From contig NZ_JNZY01000011.1 in the NCBI RefSeq assembly GCF_000717655.1, positions 1 through 64,000 on the forward strand: a DNA stretch of 64,000 nucleotides. Reading direction: 5' to 3'. Origin of the DNA: Streptomyces katrae (GTDB taxonomy: Bacteria; Actinomycetota; Actinomycetes; Streptomycetales; Streptomycetaceae). Of the stretch, positions 1-7,103 are shown piece after piece; within the stretch, counting starts at the first letter, position 1, and every line of letters starts with the position of its first letter. A program made the translations under genes and the position numbers. The notes beneath the pieces are model-generated. The model saw only the letters and a list, made by a program, of their open reading frames with translations, made no database searches and was not told where the DNA came from.

Positions 1-1
1 C

Positions 2-838
2 GGAAGCTACCTCGCCACGCACTGGAACATCGCCGACAACCAGTTCCTGATGAAGGGCAAGGGCGGCAACCCGAACCCCGACCCCAACCCCAAGCCCACG
101 CCGAGCCCCACGCAGAAGCCCACCCCGACGCCGACCAAGAAGCCCACGGGCGGCCCCAAGGTGACGGCCGCGCAGATCCAGTCGAACTCCGTCGTGGTGA
201 GCTGGCCGAAGGTCGACGGCGCCGCCTGGTACCAGGTCCAGCTGAACGGCAAGCACCTGACCTGGGTCCAGTCCCAGGCCCTGCGCATCTACAACCTCCA
301 GCCCGGTACGGAGTACAAGGTCGCGGTCTCGGTCCGCGACGGCTCCGGCCGTGACAGCGGAGCCGGCCCGACCACGGCCTTCCGTACGACCGGTGCCGGC
401 GGCGGCACCACCACGCCCGGCACCCGCTACACGCTCGGCAACGGCAGCACCGGCATGGCCGCCGAGCTGTGGGGCGGCCGCAGCGCCGACGGCACGGTGC
501 TCGTCGGAGGCCGCTCCAACGGCTACGCCCAGCAGCAGTGGCTCTTCGACGACGCGGGCGGCGGCCTCGTCCGCATCAAGTCCGCGGTCTCCGGCAAGTG
601 CCTGCAGACGGGCGGCGCCCCGGCCGCCGGCATGTGGATCGCGCAGCAGCCGTGCGGCAACAACGCCGCGCAGCAGTGGAAGCTGTCGTCCCGCGGCGGC
701 GGTGTGACCGTCACGGACTCCAGCGGCGGCTACGCCCTGACCGTGAGCAACCGCCCGTACTACGGCGCCTGGCTGCTCGACCTCCAGCGCGCGGACGGCC
801 GCGCGTCGCAGGTGTGGACGGTCCAGAAGGTCGGCTGA
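2..838 (+). CDS. C-terminal part of a secreted FnIII-ricin lectin protein
   Basis: The gene is cut by the left edge; 278 codons are visible. The first 20 or so residues (containing HWNIADNQF) end an upstream module that I cannot identify. A Pro/Thr/Lys-rich linker (about residues 23-52) follows, then a fibronectin type III domain (about 53-132, ending in an NLQPGTEYKVAVSVRD strand) and a ricin-type beta-trefoil (about 140-278) with QQQW, AQQWKL and SQVW motifs. This is the usual Streptomyces layout of an extracellular polysaccharide-active enzyme with carbohydrate-binding appendages. The catalytic type cannot be decided from this fragment. A strong hairpin follows the stop. Confidence 0.8.
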   Translation, partial: GSYLATHWNIADNQFLMKGKGGNPNPDPNPKPTPSPTQKPTPTPTKKPTGGPKVTAAQIQSNSVVVSWPKVDGAAWYQVQLNGKHLTWVQSQALRIYNLQPGTEYKVAVSVRDGSGRDSGAGPTTAFRTTGAGGGTTTPGTRYTLGNGSTGMAAELWGGRSADGTVLVGGRSNGYAQQQWLFDDAGGGLVRIKSAVSGKCLQTGGAPAAGMWIAQQPCGNNAAQQWKLSSRGGGVTVTDSSGGYALTVSNRPYYGAWLLDLQRADGRASQVWTVQKVG

Positions 839-863
839 CCTTCCGGATCCGATCCCGCCTCCC

Positions 864-900
864 GCCGGTGGGCGGCCGCCCCGTGCGGCCGCCCACCGGC
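864..900. terminator. Rho-independent-type hairpin
   Basis: Perfect 16-bp inverted repeat (864-879 with 885-900) around a 5-nt loop CCCGT, 26 nt after the stop at 838. No U-tract, which is normal for Streptomyces terminators. Confidence 0.8.
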
Positions 901-957
901 CCCCTCATCTCCCGCACCACAGCTCATCGCATCCCACCGCACCAGGAGCACCCCACG

Positions 958-1608
958 ATGCGTACACGCCCCGCCTTCCCGGTCCGCACCGGACTCGGCT
1001 TCCTGTTCCTGTTCCTCGCCCAAGCCCTGGCCGTACCCACGGCCGCCCACGCCCACGGCGACACCGTCAAGGTCGTGGTCACCGGGCAGCGGGAAGGCCA
1101 TGTCACCACCGAGATCACCTGGGAGAACGACGGGGACGCCATCGAGGAGGCGGTCGCCGCCACGGTGAACTCGACCAGCCCCGACGGCTCCCGCACCATG
1201 GGCCCCTGGCGGCTGGTCCGTGACGCGGGCACGCGCACCGGCTGGACCACCGCCGAGGTGCTGCCGCCCGGCAACTGGAAGGTCACCGTCGACGTGGGGT
1301 TCCCGTCCCTCGGCCACGGGGAGAAGGAGATCGCCGTGCCGGTCGTCGACCCGGCGCCGTCCGCGGCCACGCCGAGTGCAGCCGCGCCGTCCGCGCCCTC
1401 CACTGCCTCGGTCCCGCCGGTGTCGTCCGCGACGCCGAGCCCCGGGCAGGCGCAGAGCCCGTCGCCCGCGAGCGGCCCGTCCGCGGCCCCGGCCGGCGAG
1501 GACGAGGACAGCACCGTCTGGTGGACCACGGCGGGTGTGGCGGTGATCGCCCTGGCCGGCGCCGCCGCCGGTGTACTGCTGCGGCGCGCCCGGGCCCGCA
1601 GGCGCTGA
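958..1608 (+). CDS. Secreted, C-terminally membrane-anchored protein (unknown function)
   Basis: 216 aa starting at the ATG behind an AGGAG motif at 943-947. The protein has a signal peptide (hydrophobic FLFLFLAQALAV, cleavage near AAHAHG), a beta-rich domain of about 85 residues, a long Ala/Pro/Ser linker (about 125-175), one membrane helix and an Arg-rich cytoplasmic tail. The arrangement resembles the surface-anchored domains found near YcnI/CopC copper-handling genes, and the mature N-terminus HAHGD looks like that group, but no metal site can be proved here. The reading frame stays open far upstream only because of GC bias; that extension lies inside the previous gene and is not coding. 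Confidence 0.8.
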   Translation: MRTRPAFPVRTGLGFLFLFLAQALAVPTAAHAHGDTVKVVVTGQREGHVTTEITWENDGDAIEEAVAATVNSTSPDGSRTMGPWRLVRDAGTRTGWTTAEVLPPGNWKVTVDVGFPSLGHGEKEIAVPVVDPAPSAATPSAAAPSAPSTASVPPVSSATPSPGQAQSPSPASGPSAAPAGEDEDSTVWWTTAGVAVIALAGAAAGVLLRRARARRR

Positions 1609-1697
1609 GTCCGGCGGAGGAAGGCAGGCGGAAGAGGGGGCCGGGAGACGGATCGGCTGATGCCGTCGGTACGACCTGACAACCAAACAGGTCCGCG

Positions 1698-1727
1698 TTG
1701 ACAGTGGAATTCGCCGTGCCGTTCATT
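1698..1727 (+). promoter_or_regulatory. Sigma-70-type promoter for the leaderless pirin gene
   Basis: A perfect -35 box TTGACA (1698-1703) and a -10-like TTCATT (1722-1727) are 18 bp apart. Seven nucleotides later is the ATG at 1734, so transcription would start at or next to the start codon. The TTG inside the -35 box gives a longer open frame but should not be taken as the start. Confidence 0.6.
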
Positions 1728-1733
1728 CGGTAC

Positions 1734-2615
1734 ATGGACATCACCACCGCCGCCGTGCGCTCCACCACCCGCGTCGTCCGCCCCTTCCACACCTTCGAGG
1801 GCGAGGGGTTCCCGGTCCGTCGCCCCTTCCCGCAGCCGGAACTTCCCCTGGTCGACCCCTTCCTGATGGTCGACCAGGTCGGCCCGCACGTGCTCGGCCC
1901 GGGCGAGGCCAAGGGCGCGCCGCCGCACCCGCACCGCGGATTCGAGACCATCCAGTACGTCATCGAAGGCGCGATGGAGGACATCGACTCCGAGGGGCAC
2001 AAGCGCGTCATGAACCCCGGCGAGGTGCAGTGGCTCACCGCCGGGTCGGGGCTCGTCCACCTCGCCCGCCCCACCCCCGGACTGCTCGCCGACGGCGGCC
2101 CGCAGCACCTGCTGCAGATCTGGGTCAACCTGCCGGCCCGCCTCAAGGCGACGCCCCCGCGCGTCCAGTACGGCTCCGCCCCCGGCGACATCCCCACGGT
2201 CGCCACCGAGGACGGCGGCGCGGAGCTCACCGTGATCACCGGGACCACGCACGGAGTGAGCGGTCCGTTCGAGACCCACACCCCGGTGCTCGTCGTACAC
2301 GCCCGCCTCCGGGCCGGCGGCCGCGCCGAGTTCACCGTCCCGGCCGGCCACAACGCCATGCTGTACGTGCTGTCCGGCACCGCCGCGACTCCCGACGCCC
2401 AGCTCCCCGACGGGCACCTCGCGATCCTCGGCCGGGACGCGGAGCGCTTCACGGTCGAGGCTCCCGGCGATGCGGCCGAGGTGCTGGTCCTGGCCGGCGA
2501 GCCGATCGGCGAGCCGGTGGCGCGCAGCGGCCCGTTCGTCATGAACACCGCCGCCGAGATCCGCCAGGCGCAGCTGGACTACCAGCACGGCCTGATGGGG
2601 CACATCGACATCTGA
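1734..2615 (+). CDS. Pirin family protein
   Basis: 293 aa bicupin. Pirins are metal-binding cupins with quercetinase or transcription cofactor roles; the function of this one is unknown. The N-terminal cupin shows the conserved PHPHRGFET block with metal-ligand histidines H65 and H67, and H109 in GSGLVHLARP. In well-studied pirins the last ligand is a Glu two residues after that His (HSE); here it is Ala, so the metal site may be altered. The C-terminal cupin (about 170-285) is normal in length. The start is chosen from the promoter spacing (leaderless). A perfect hairpin follows the stop. Confidence 0.9.
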   Translation: MDITTAAVRSTTRVVRPFHTFEGEGFPVRRPFPQPELPLVDPFLMVDQVGPHVLGPGEAKGAPPHPHRGFETIQYVIEGAMEDIDSEGHKRVMNPGEVQWLTAGSGLVHLARPTPGLLADGGPQHLLQIWVNLPARLKATPPRVQYGSAPGDIPTVATEDGGAELTVITGTTHGVSGPFETHTPVLVVHARLRAGGRAEFTVPAGHNAMLYVLSGTAATPDAQLPDGHLAILGRDAERFTVEAPGDAAEVLVLAGEPIGEPVARSGPFVMNTAAEIRQAQLDYQHGLMGHIDI

Positions 2616-2620
2616 GACGG

Positions 2621-2652
2621 GACGGGGCCGCCCCGGGCGGGGCGGCCCCGTC
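2621..2652. terminator. Hairpin terminator after pirin gene
   Basis: Perfect 14-bp stem (2621-2634 with 2639-2652) and a GGGC loop, starting 6 nt after the stop codon. Confidence 0.8.
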
Positions 2653-2669
2653 CTGCCGTGGTCAGCGGC

Positions 2670-2960
2670 TCACGGCTGCCGGCACTGGCCGGAGCGCGGG
2701 CCCTCCACCGTGGTGCCGCCCTGCTGCGGAGCCGGGACGTTGGCGTCGCAGCGCAGCGGGCCGACGACCGTGTTGGCCGAGAACACGACGCCTCCGCTGT
2801 TGCCGTACAGACTCACCGGCCCCGGATCGTGTTGCCCGCGCAGCCCGCGGCGCCATCGTCCGAACCGATCAGCACGGAGCCGGTGGTCCGGCCGACGGTG
2901 ACCGGGCCAGTGAGCTACGACCCGCAGAACGCGAAGGCCGGCGCGCCGTCGCCGGAAACG
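2670..2960 (-). pseudogene. Decayed secreted repeat/beta-helix-like protein, C-terminal part
   Basis: Read on the minus strand, two frames joined near 2817-2824 give a coherent protein: TGPVTVGRTTGSVLIGSDD, CAGNTIRG, then GPVSLYGNSGG, ANTVVGPLRC, APQQGGTTVEG and a final GPRSGQC. The N-T-V-x-G-x-L-x-C and closing GQC pattern is typical of Streptomyces secreted repeat proteins. A one-base deletion breaks the frame (CGGGGCCGG, one base short), and an in-frame TAG (2915-2917) lies upstream between CGS and LTGPV. No intact N-terminus or signal peptide is visible above 2960. It is therefore a relic rather than a working gene; sequencing error could explain only the single-base shift. Confidence 0.6.
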
Positions 2961-3140
2961 GGGGCCGGTGATCTCGGCGCCCGGCACGGCCGGGCCGTCT
3001 GCGGTGTCCGGCGACCTCCGACGCGGGGGTGCGGGGGCACACACGGAGACGCGCGTGTCCCCGTTCACTCCGGCGCATGTGCCCCCCGGCCCGCAGAAAT
3101 GCCGGTGCGCCGGCCGGTCCGTCGTGCCTAGGCTTCCGGG

Positions 3141-3500
3141 ATGAGCACTCGCACCTTCCGGATCACCGTCCGCGGCTCCTTCGACGCCCTCACCGCCGAC
3201 CAGCACGCCGAGCTGCTCGCCGCCGCGCCGGAGCACGACGTCCTGCACGCGGCCCACACCGCCGAGGGCCACCTCGCGTACGACCTGTCCTTCGGCCCGT
3301 TCTTCACCTTCCGCTTCCTCGACTCTGGCGAGGCCGAGGAGGACATCCTCGACGCGACGGCCCGTGCCGAGCTGGCGGCCGAGAGCTGGCTCACCGAGCG
3401 GGGTTACGGCTTCAAGCGCCTCACCTCCCGGGCCCAGGACCTCTCGCTGGCTCCGCTGAGCAAGCGCCAGCGTCAGGCGGCCGCCCGCGGCAACGCGTGA
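3141..3500 (+). CDS. DUF6204-like small protein
   Basis: 119 aa hypothetical protein of a family common in actinobacteria (I assign DUF6204 from memory of the pattern RITVRGSFDAL, LSFGPFFTFRF and GYGFKRL). It has alternating beta/alpha content, no signal peptide and no membrane segment, so it is cytosolic. There is no Shine-Dalgarno; instead a -10-like TAGGCT (3129-3134) lies exactly 6 nt before the ATG, which suggests a leaderless transcript. A very long inverted repeat begins 20 nt after the stop. The function is unknown. Confidence 0.8.
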   Translation: MSTRTFRITVRGSFDALTADQHAELLAAAPEHDVLHAAHTAEGHLAYDLSFGPFFTFRFLDSGEAEEDILDATARAELAAESWLTERGYGFKRLTSRAQDLSLAPLSKRQRQAAARGNA

Positions 3501-3504
3501 GCCG

Positions 3505-3768
3505 TCAGGGGATGTTCTTCTCGCCCCCGCGGGCGACGGAGCGGAGGATCGAGCGGTCCTCCGCTCCGTCGCCCGCGGGGGCGAACAGGTCGGCGGTCAT
3601 GCCCTTGGCCCGGTCGCCCGGCGACTGCAGCATCACCATCGCCTCGCGCAGCCTGCCGTCCGCATCGATGCGGCGCAGGGCGTCGACGTGGTGGAGGACC
3701 GGCTCGGGCGGGAGCTGCGGCCCCGCCCGGTATACCGCCGCGGCCTGCGATAATCGCGTTTTCCACAC
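3505..3768 (-). CDS. Possible small hypothetical protein containing a TTA codon
   Basis: 87 codons from a GTG at 3768. The composition looks protein-like (HVDALRRIDADGRLREAMVM, QSPGDRAKGMTADLF), unlike the Arg/Pro/Ala noise of shadow frames. It is divergent from the lipoprotein gene at 3790. The sixth codon is TTA (3751-3753), a rare Leu codon in Streptomyces that would make translation depend on the bldA tRNA. Its last 25 codons run through the 28-bp inverted repeat at 3521-3584, so the 3' end is unusual. The ribosome site is weak and I recognise no family; it may be a relic of a longer gene. Confidence 0.4.
   Translation of the reverse strand: MWKTRLSQAAAVYRAGPQLPPEPVLHHVDALRRIDADGRLREAMVMLQSPGDRAKGMTADLFAPAGDGAEDRSILRSVARGGEKNIP
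3521..3584. repeat. 28-bp perfect inverted repeat
   Basis: Arms 3521-3548 and 3557-3584 are exact reverse complements around an 8-nt loop TCGAGCGG. It lies between convergent reading frames (the stop at 3500 on plus and the stop at 3505 on minus), so it can serve as a bidirectional terminator, but it is about twice as long as other terminators here. Confidence 0.8.
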
Positions 3769-3789
3769 GAGCTCGGGGGACGGCGGCAC

Positions 3790-4548
3790 ATGTACGGGGT
3801 GGGGAACGAGCAGCGGTTCCGGCGCGCGGCAGGGGCCGTCATCGGCGCCGCCGCACTGCTGGCGGGTTCGACGGGATGCAGTGGTTCCGGGACCGGGGAA
3901 GCCGCGGCCGGTGCGCCGACCGGCAGCGCCGTCGCGGGCCCGGGCGGTACGCCGGGGCCGGGAGTCGATCGGCTCAAGGAGCTCGTCGTCGCAGAGGGCG
4001 AGAAGTTCGGCCCGTACGAGGTCACGGATCCGCTGCTCGACGAACCGATGAGCGAGCTCTACGAGGCGCAGCCGACGGCCTGCCAGCCGCTGACCAGTCT
4101 CGGCAAGGCGGGCCACACGGCCCAGGCGTACGCCAAGGCGGGCGTCCCGGGGCAGTTCCAGGCGGTGGGCACGGAGATCCTGCTGCGCTCGTACCCGGAC
4201 GCTGGCGCCGCGGCCGGCGCCGTGAAGTCGCTGGCGGACGCGGGCGGCCGGTGCGCCGGCGGCTATACGGAGGACCGTGCGCTCGCCGAGGCGAAGGTGC
4301 TCAGGGTGGAGCCGGTCCCGGCTCCGGCACTGGGCGACGAGGCGCGCGCGTACCGCATCGTGACGCAGGACGTGAAGGACCCCGCCATCTCGCTGTACAA
4401 GTACCTGACGCTGGTCCGTTCCGGGTCGGTCACGCTCGCGTTCCGGTCCGACGTCATCGACACCAAGGACTTCGGCGGGGTGCCGCAGGAGATCCTGACG
4501 GGGCAGTGGGAGCGGTTCGCCGGGGGAACCGCCGCGTCCCCCTCGTAG
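3790..4548 (+). CDS. Secreted lipoprotein with sensor-like domain
   Basis: 252 aa. An N-terminal RFRR stretch, a hydrophobic core and lipobox GSTGC (Cys30) mark a lipoprotein anchored outside the membrane. After a Gly/Ala/Pro linker comes a folded domain of about 190 residues with a few Cys. Its layout recalls the PknH-type extracellular sensor domain seen in many actinobacterial lipoproteins, but this is only a resemblance. The gene is monocistronic and convergent with the MFS gene, sharing the terminator at 4568-4602. Confidence 0.75.
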   Translation: MYGVGNEQRFRRAAGAVIGAAALLAGSTGCSGSGTGEAAAGAPTGSAVAGPGGTPGPGVDRLKELVVAEGEKFGPYEVTDPLLDEPMSELYEAQPTACQPLTSLGKAGHTAQAYAKAGVPGQFQAVGTEILLRSYPDAGAAAGAVKSLADAGGRCAGGYTEDRALAEAKVLRVEPVPAPALGDEARAYRIVTQDVKDPAISLYKYLTLVRSGSVTLAFRSDVIDTKDFGGVPQEILTGQWERFAGGTAASPS

Positions 4549-4567
4549 GGCTCGCCCAGACGCGCGC

Positions 4568-4602
4568 GAGGGGACGGCATCCGCGAGCGGTGCCGTCCCC
4601 TC
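4568..4602. terminator. Bidirectional terminator
   Basis: 12-bp perfect stem (4568-4579 with 4591-4602), loop 11 nt, between the convergent genes ending at 4548 and 4614. Confidence 0.75.
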
Positions 4603-4613
4603 GAAGGGCCGGG

Positions 4614-6122
4614 TCAGACGGCGTCGGCCGGCTCCGGCTCCTTCTCCGGCGCCTTCACGGCGGCGGGCGTGCTCACCTCGACGGTGCGCGGTCCGTGCGC
4701 TCCGCGCAGGCCGATCCAGCTGATCACCGCGACCAGGGCGAAGGCGACGGCCCCGATCCAGAAGGTGAGGGTGAATCCGGACTCGGCGGGCAGCGCCGGG
4801 ACGCCGGCGGGCAGGTGCTCGATGGTCTTCGACGCCAGGATCGTGGTGACGATGGCGCTGCCGATCGCGCTGCCGGTGGAGCGGGAGATCGAGTTGATGC
4901 CGTTGGCGATGCCGCTCTGGTGGTGCGGGACGCTGGCCATGATGACGGCGGGCATGGCCGCGTAGCCGAAGCTGACGGCCGCGCCGACGACCAGGCCCGC
5001 GCCGATCACCGAGAGGCTGTGCTGGTGGTCGAGCGCGAGCCAGCCGAAGCCGACGGCGCCGAGTGCTGCGGCCAGGCCGAGGGCCACGCGCGGGCCGCGG
5101 TGGCGGACCAGCTGGCCGCCGACGGGCGAGGCGAGCAGCGAGACGATCGCGCCGGGCAGCAGGAACTGCACGGAGGCACGCAGGATGGACGCGTCGAACC
5201 CGTAGCCGGTGAGCTTCTCCGGCATCTGGACGAGGTACGAGACGCCGAGGAAGTTCGCGAACATGCCGAAGCCGACGAGGATGCCGGCCAGGTTGGCCAT
5301 GAGCACCGGGCGGTGGACGAACATCCGCATGTCCACGAGCGGCTCGCGCACCTTGAGCTCCGTGAAGACCCAGACGGCGGTCATGACGACGGCGCCGGCG
5401 AAGCTGCCGAGCGTACGGCCGGAGGTCCAGCCCCACTCGTGGCCCTGCGAGATGGGCAACAGGAGCAGCAGGAGGGTGATGCCGAGGGTCAGCGCGCCCA
5501 GGAAGTCGGTGCGGCCGCCGGTCTTGTGCCGGGTCGCGGGGACCAGGAAGGCGACGGCGAGCAGGGCGAGGGTCGCGAAGCCGGTCGCCATCCAGAACGC
5601 GTTGCGGTAGTCGGCGCCGGAGCCGGAGGTGAGCAGGCCGGTGGCGACGAGCGCCAGGCCGCTTCCGAACGCGAGGGTGCCGCTGACCAGGGCCATCGCG
5701 CCGGGCAGCTTCTGCGGACGGACTTCCTCGCGCAGCACCGAGAGGGCGAGCGGGAAGATCGCGGTGGCGGCGCCCTGCAGGACGCGGCCCAGGATCAGCA
5801 GCGGGAGCGAGGTCGCGACGGCGGCGATGACGGAGCCGACGACCATGACGCCGAGCACGGCCACCAGCGTGGGCTTCTTGCCGTGCTGGTCGCCGAAGCG
5901 GCCGAGCAGGGGGGTGAAGACGGCGGCGGACAGCAGCGTGGCGGTGGTCACCCAGCTCACGTTGGCGGTCGAGGTGCCCAGGTCGGTGCGAATGAGGCCC
6001 AGGATCGGGACCGGCAGGGTCTGCATCATCGACACGACCATGGCGGCAAGGCTCAGGGCGAAGACGATGACCGTCTCGTTCCCGGTCTTGGCCTCGGCGG
6101 GTATGGGGGCGGCGGTGCTCAT
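4614..6122 (-). CDS. MFS drug-efflux-type transporter (DHA2-like)
   Basis: 502 aa with about 14 predicted membrane helices, the length usual for the EmrB/QacA group of proton-driven drug exporters. Motif A (GRFGDQHGKK) is present after the second helix, and a motif C-like region SGTLAFGSGLALVATGLL near helix 5. The C-terminus is a charged cytoplasmic tail. The gene is divergent from a marR gene (6260), with 13-bp palindromes over both promoters, so it is very probably repressed by that MarR protein and released by a ligand that may also be a substrate. Substrate unknown. Confidence 0.9.
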   Translation of the reverse strand: MSTAAPIPAEAKTGNETVIVFALSLAAMVVSMMQTLPVPILGLIRTDLGTSTANVSWVTTATLLSAAVFTPLLGRFGDQHGKKPTLVAVLGVMVVGSVIAAVATSLPLLILGRVLQGAATAIFPLALSVLREEVRPQKLPGAMALVSGTLAFGSGLALVATGLLTSGSGADYRNAFWMATGFATLALLAVAFLVPATRHKTGGRTDFLGALTLGITLLLLLLPISQGHEWGWTSGRTLGSFAGAVVMTAVWVFTELKVREPLVDMRMFVHRPVLMANLAGILVGFGMFANFLGVSYLVQMPEKLTGYGFDASILRASVQFLLPGAIVSLLASPVGGQLVRHRGPRVALGLAAALGAVGFGWLALDHQHSLSVIGAGLVVGAAVSFGYAAMPAVIMASVPHHQSGIANGINSISRSTGSAIGSAIVTTILASKTIEHLPAGVPALPAESGFTLTFWIGAVAFALVAVISWIGLRGAHGPRTVEVSTPAAVKAPEKEPEPADAV

Positions 6123-6161
6123 GGCTGGCAGGACCTTCTTAGTGCTTCAGATCGCTGATGT

Positions 6162-6200
6162 TTGATGTCATCAAGTAACTCCGTAGACGGTAGACGTCAA
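6162..6200 (-). promoter_or_regulatory. MFS gene promoter with MarR-type operator
   Basis: On the minus strand, a -35 box TTGACG (6195-6200) and a -10 box TACTTG (6172-6177) are 17 bp apart. The palindrome TTGATG-T-CATCAA (6162-6174) covers the -10 box and the predicted start point, a classic repressor position. Confidence 0.55.
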
Positions 6201-6224
6201 TAGTTAAGGAGGTCAAGTAAACAA

Positions 6225-6252
6225 TTGACAATGTCAAGCACCCGAGTACGCT
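6225..6252 (+). promoter_or_regulatory. marR promoter with overlapping operator
   Basis: A -35 box TTGACA (6225-6230) and a -10 box TACGCT (6247-6252) are 16 bp apart, and 7 nt later is the ATG at 6260 (leaderless). The -35 box is one arm of the 13-bp palindrome TTGACA-A-TGTCAA (6225-6237). This is the same geometry as the site over the MFS promoter, so the regulator probably controls itself. Confidence 0.6.
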
Positions 6253-6259
6253 CGACGGC

Positions 6260-6700
6260 ATGAGCGCCACCACCCCCCGCACCCCCACCAAGCTCCAGCT
6301 CCTGGAGCTGCTCGCCGCCATCGGAACCGCCCAGTGGCGCGACTTCGCGGCCGCCGCGGCCCACTACGGGCTCACCTCCACGCAGGCCCGCGTCCTCGCC
6401 CAGCTCGACGGCCCGCTGCCGATGCGCGGCCTCGCCACCCTCCTGGTGTGCGACGCATCGAACGTCACAGGGATCGTGGACCGGCTGGAGGCCCGCGAGC
6501 TGGTGCGCCGCGAGCCCGACCCCGCCGACCGCCGCGTCAAGAACGTCGTGGCCACGGACGCGGGCCGCGAGATCATCCGCCGCGTGCGCGAGGAGATGCA
6601 GGCGACCCACGGCGCCCTGGACACCCTCGACGAAACCGAGAGCGCGACGCTCTACGCCCTGCTGGAGCGGCTGCGCCCGACCATGGAGAAGGACGCGTAA
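6260..6700 (+). CDS. MarR-family transcriptional regulator
   Basis: 146 aa, the normal MarR length. The winged helix is clear: LTSTQARVLAQL, a recognition segment around LATLLVCDASNVTGIVDRLE, and the wing RREPDPADRRVKNVVATDAG. A C-terminal dimerisation helix follows. It is divergent from the MFS exporter, with palindromic operators between them. The mRNA is predicted to be leaderless. Confidence 0.93.
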   Translation: MSATTPRTPTKLQLLELLAAIGTAQWRDFAAAAAHYGLTSTQARVLAQLDGPLPMRGLATLLVCDASNVTGIVDRLEARELVRREPDPADRRVKNVVATDAGREIIRRVREEMQATHGALDTLDETESATLYALLERLRPTMEKDA

Positions 6701-6726
6701 GGACGCCGCGCACCGGGAGGCGGCCG

Positions 6727-6861
6727 TCAGGCCCCGCGCAGTGCCGCGGCCGCGCGCTCGGGTGCGAAGTCGTTGATGAACCGGCCCCTCCCGGACTCGG
6801 TCCCGCCCGGGTGCTTGAGCCTGCCGGCGGCCCGCCGGGTGGTGAACGGCTCCAGGTGGAG
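6727..6861 (-). pseudogene. 3' remnant of an unidentified gene
   Basis: About 44 codons on the minus strand read like a real protein end (LHLEPFTTRRAAGRLKHPGG, RGRFINDFAPERAAAAL) and then stop at 6727. Upstream in the same frame the sequence turns into Arg/Pro-rich noise and no start with a ribosome site is seen. I cannot name the family. The rest of 6862-7009 shows no gene. Confidence 0.35.
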
Positions 6862-7009
6862 GGCCCTCGGCGGCTGCCTCCTGGCGGCCGGCAAGGGCGG
6901 GGTCGGGGGCCGGCAGGAAGGGCGGCGGCGCGCTCGCCCGCCGCATCCTCGCACCACCCTTCAAGGAGTGAACCCCCGCTCCACATATGCCCGTTGCCGG
7001 TTCGAAGTC

Positions 7010-7068
7010 TTGACGCCCATGGACGCTGGGAGCACAGTGGCCAGCGGCTCCGCTTGAGAGCGCTCTCA
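7010..7068 (+). promoter_or_regulatory. GH16 promoter with LacI-type operator
   Basis: A -35 box TTGACG (7010-7015) and a -10-like CACAGT (7033-7038) are 17 bp apart. The perfect 14-bp palindrome TGAGAGCGCTCTCA sits at 7055-7068, just downstream of the predicted start point. The same 14-mer recurs at 11069-11082 and, with two changes, at 9774-9787. It resembles the CebR box TGGGAGCGCTCCCA. Confidence 0.75.
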
Positions 7069-7103
7069 CACAGCGGGCCCTTCCCCCCAGAGAGGGCACA
7101 CCC

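Noticed and set aside
1698..1733. TTG start for pirin 36 nt upstream
   Set aside because: It coincides with a perfect TTGACA -35 box; the ATG at 1734 fits a leaderless start.
3505..5436. Long minus-strand frame running through the lipoprotein and MFS genes
   Set aside because: Only its last 87 or so codons look protein-like. The rest overlaps genes with clear motifs and reads as Arg-rich noise.
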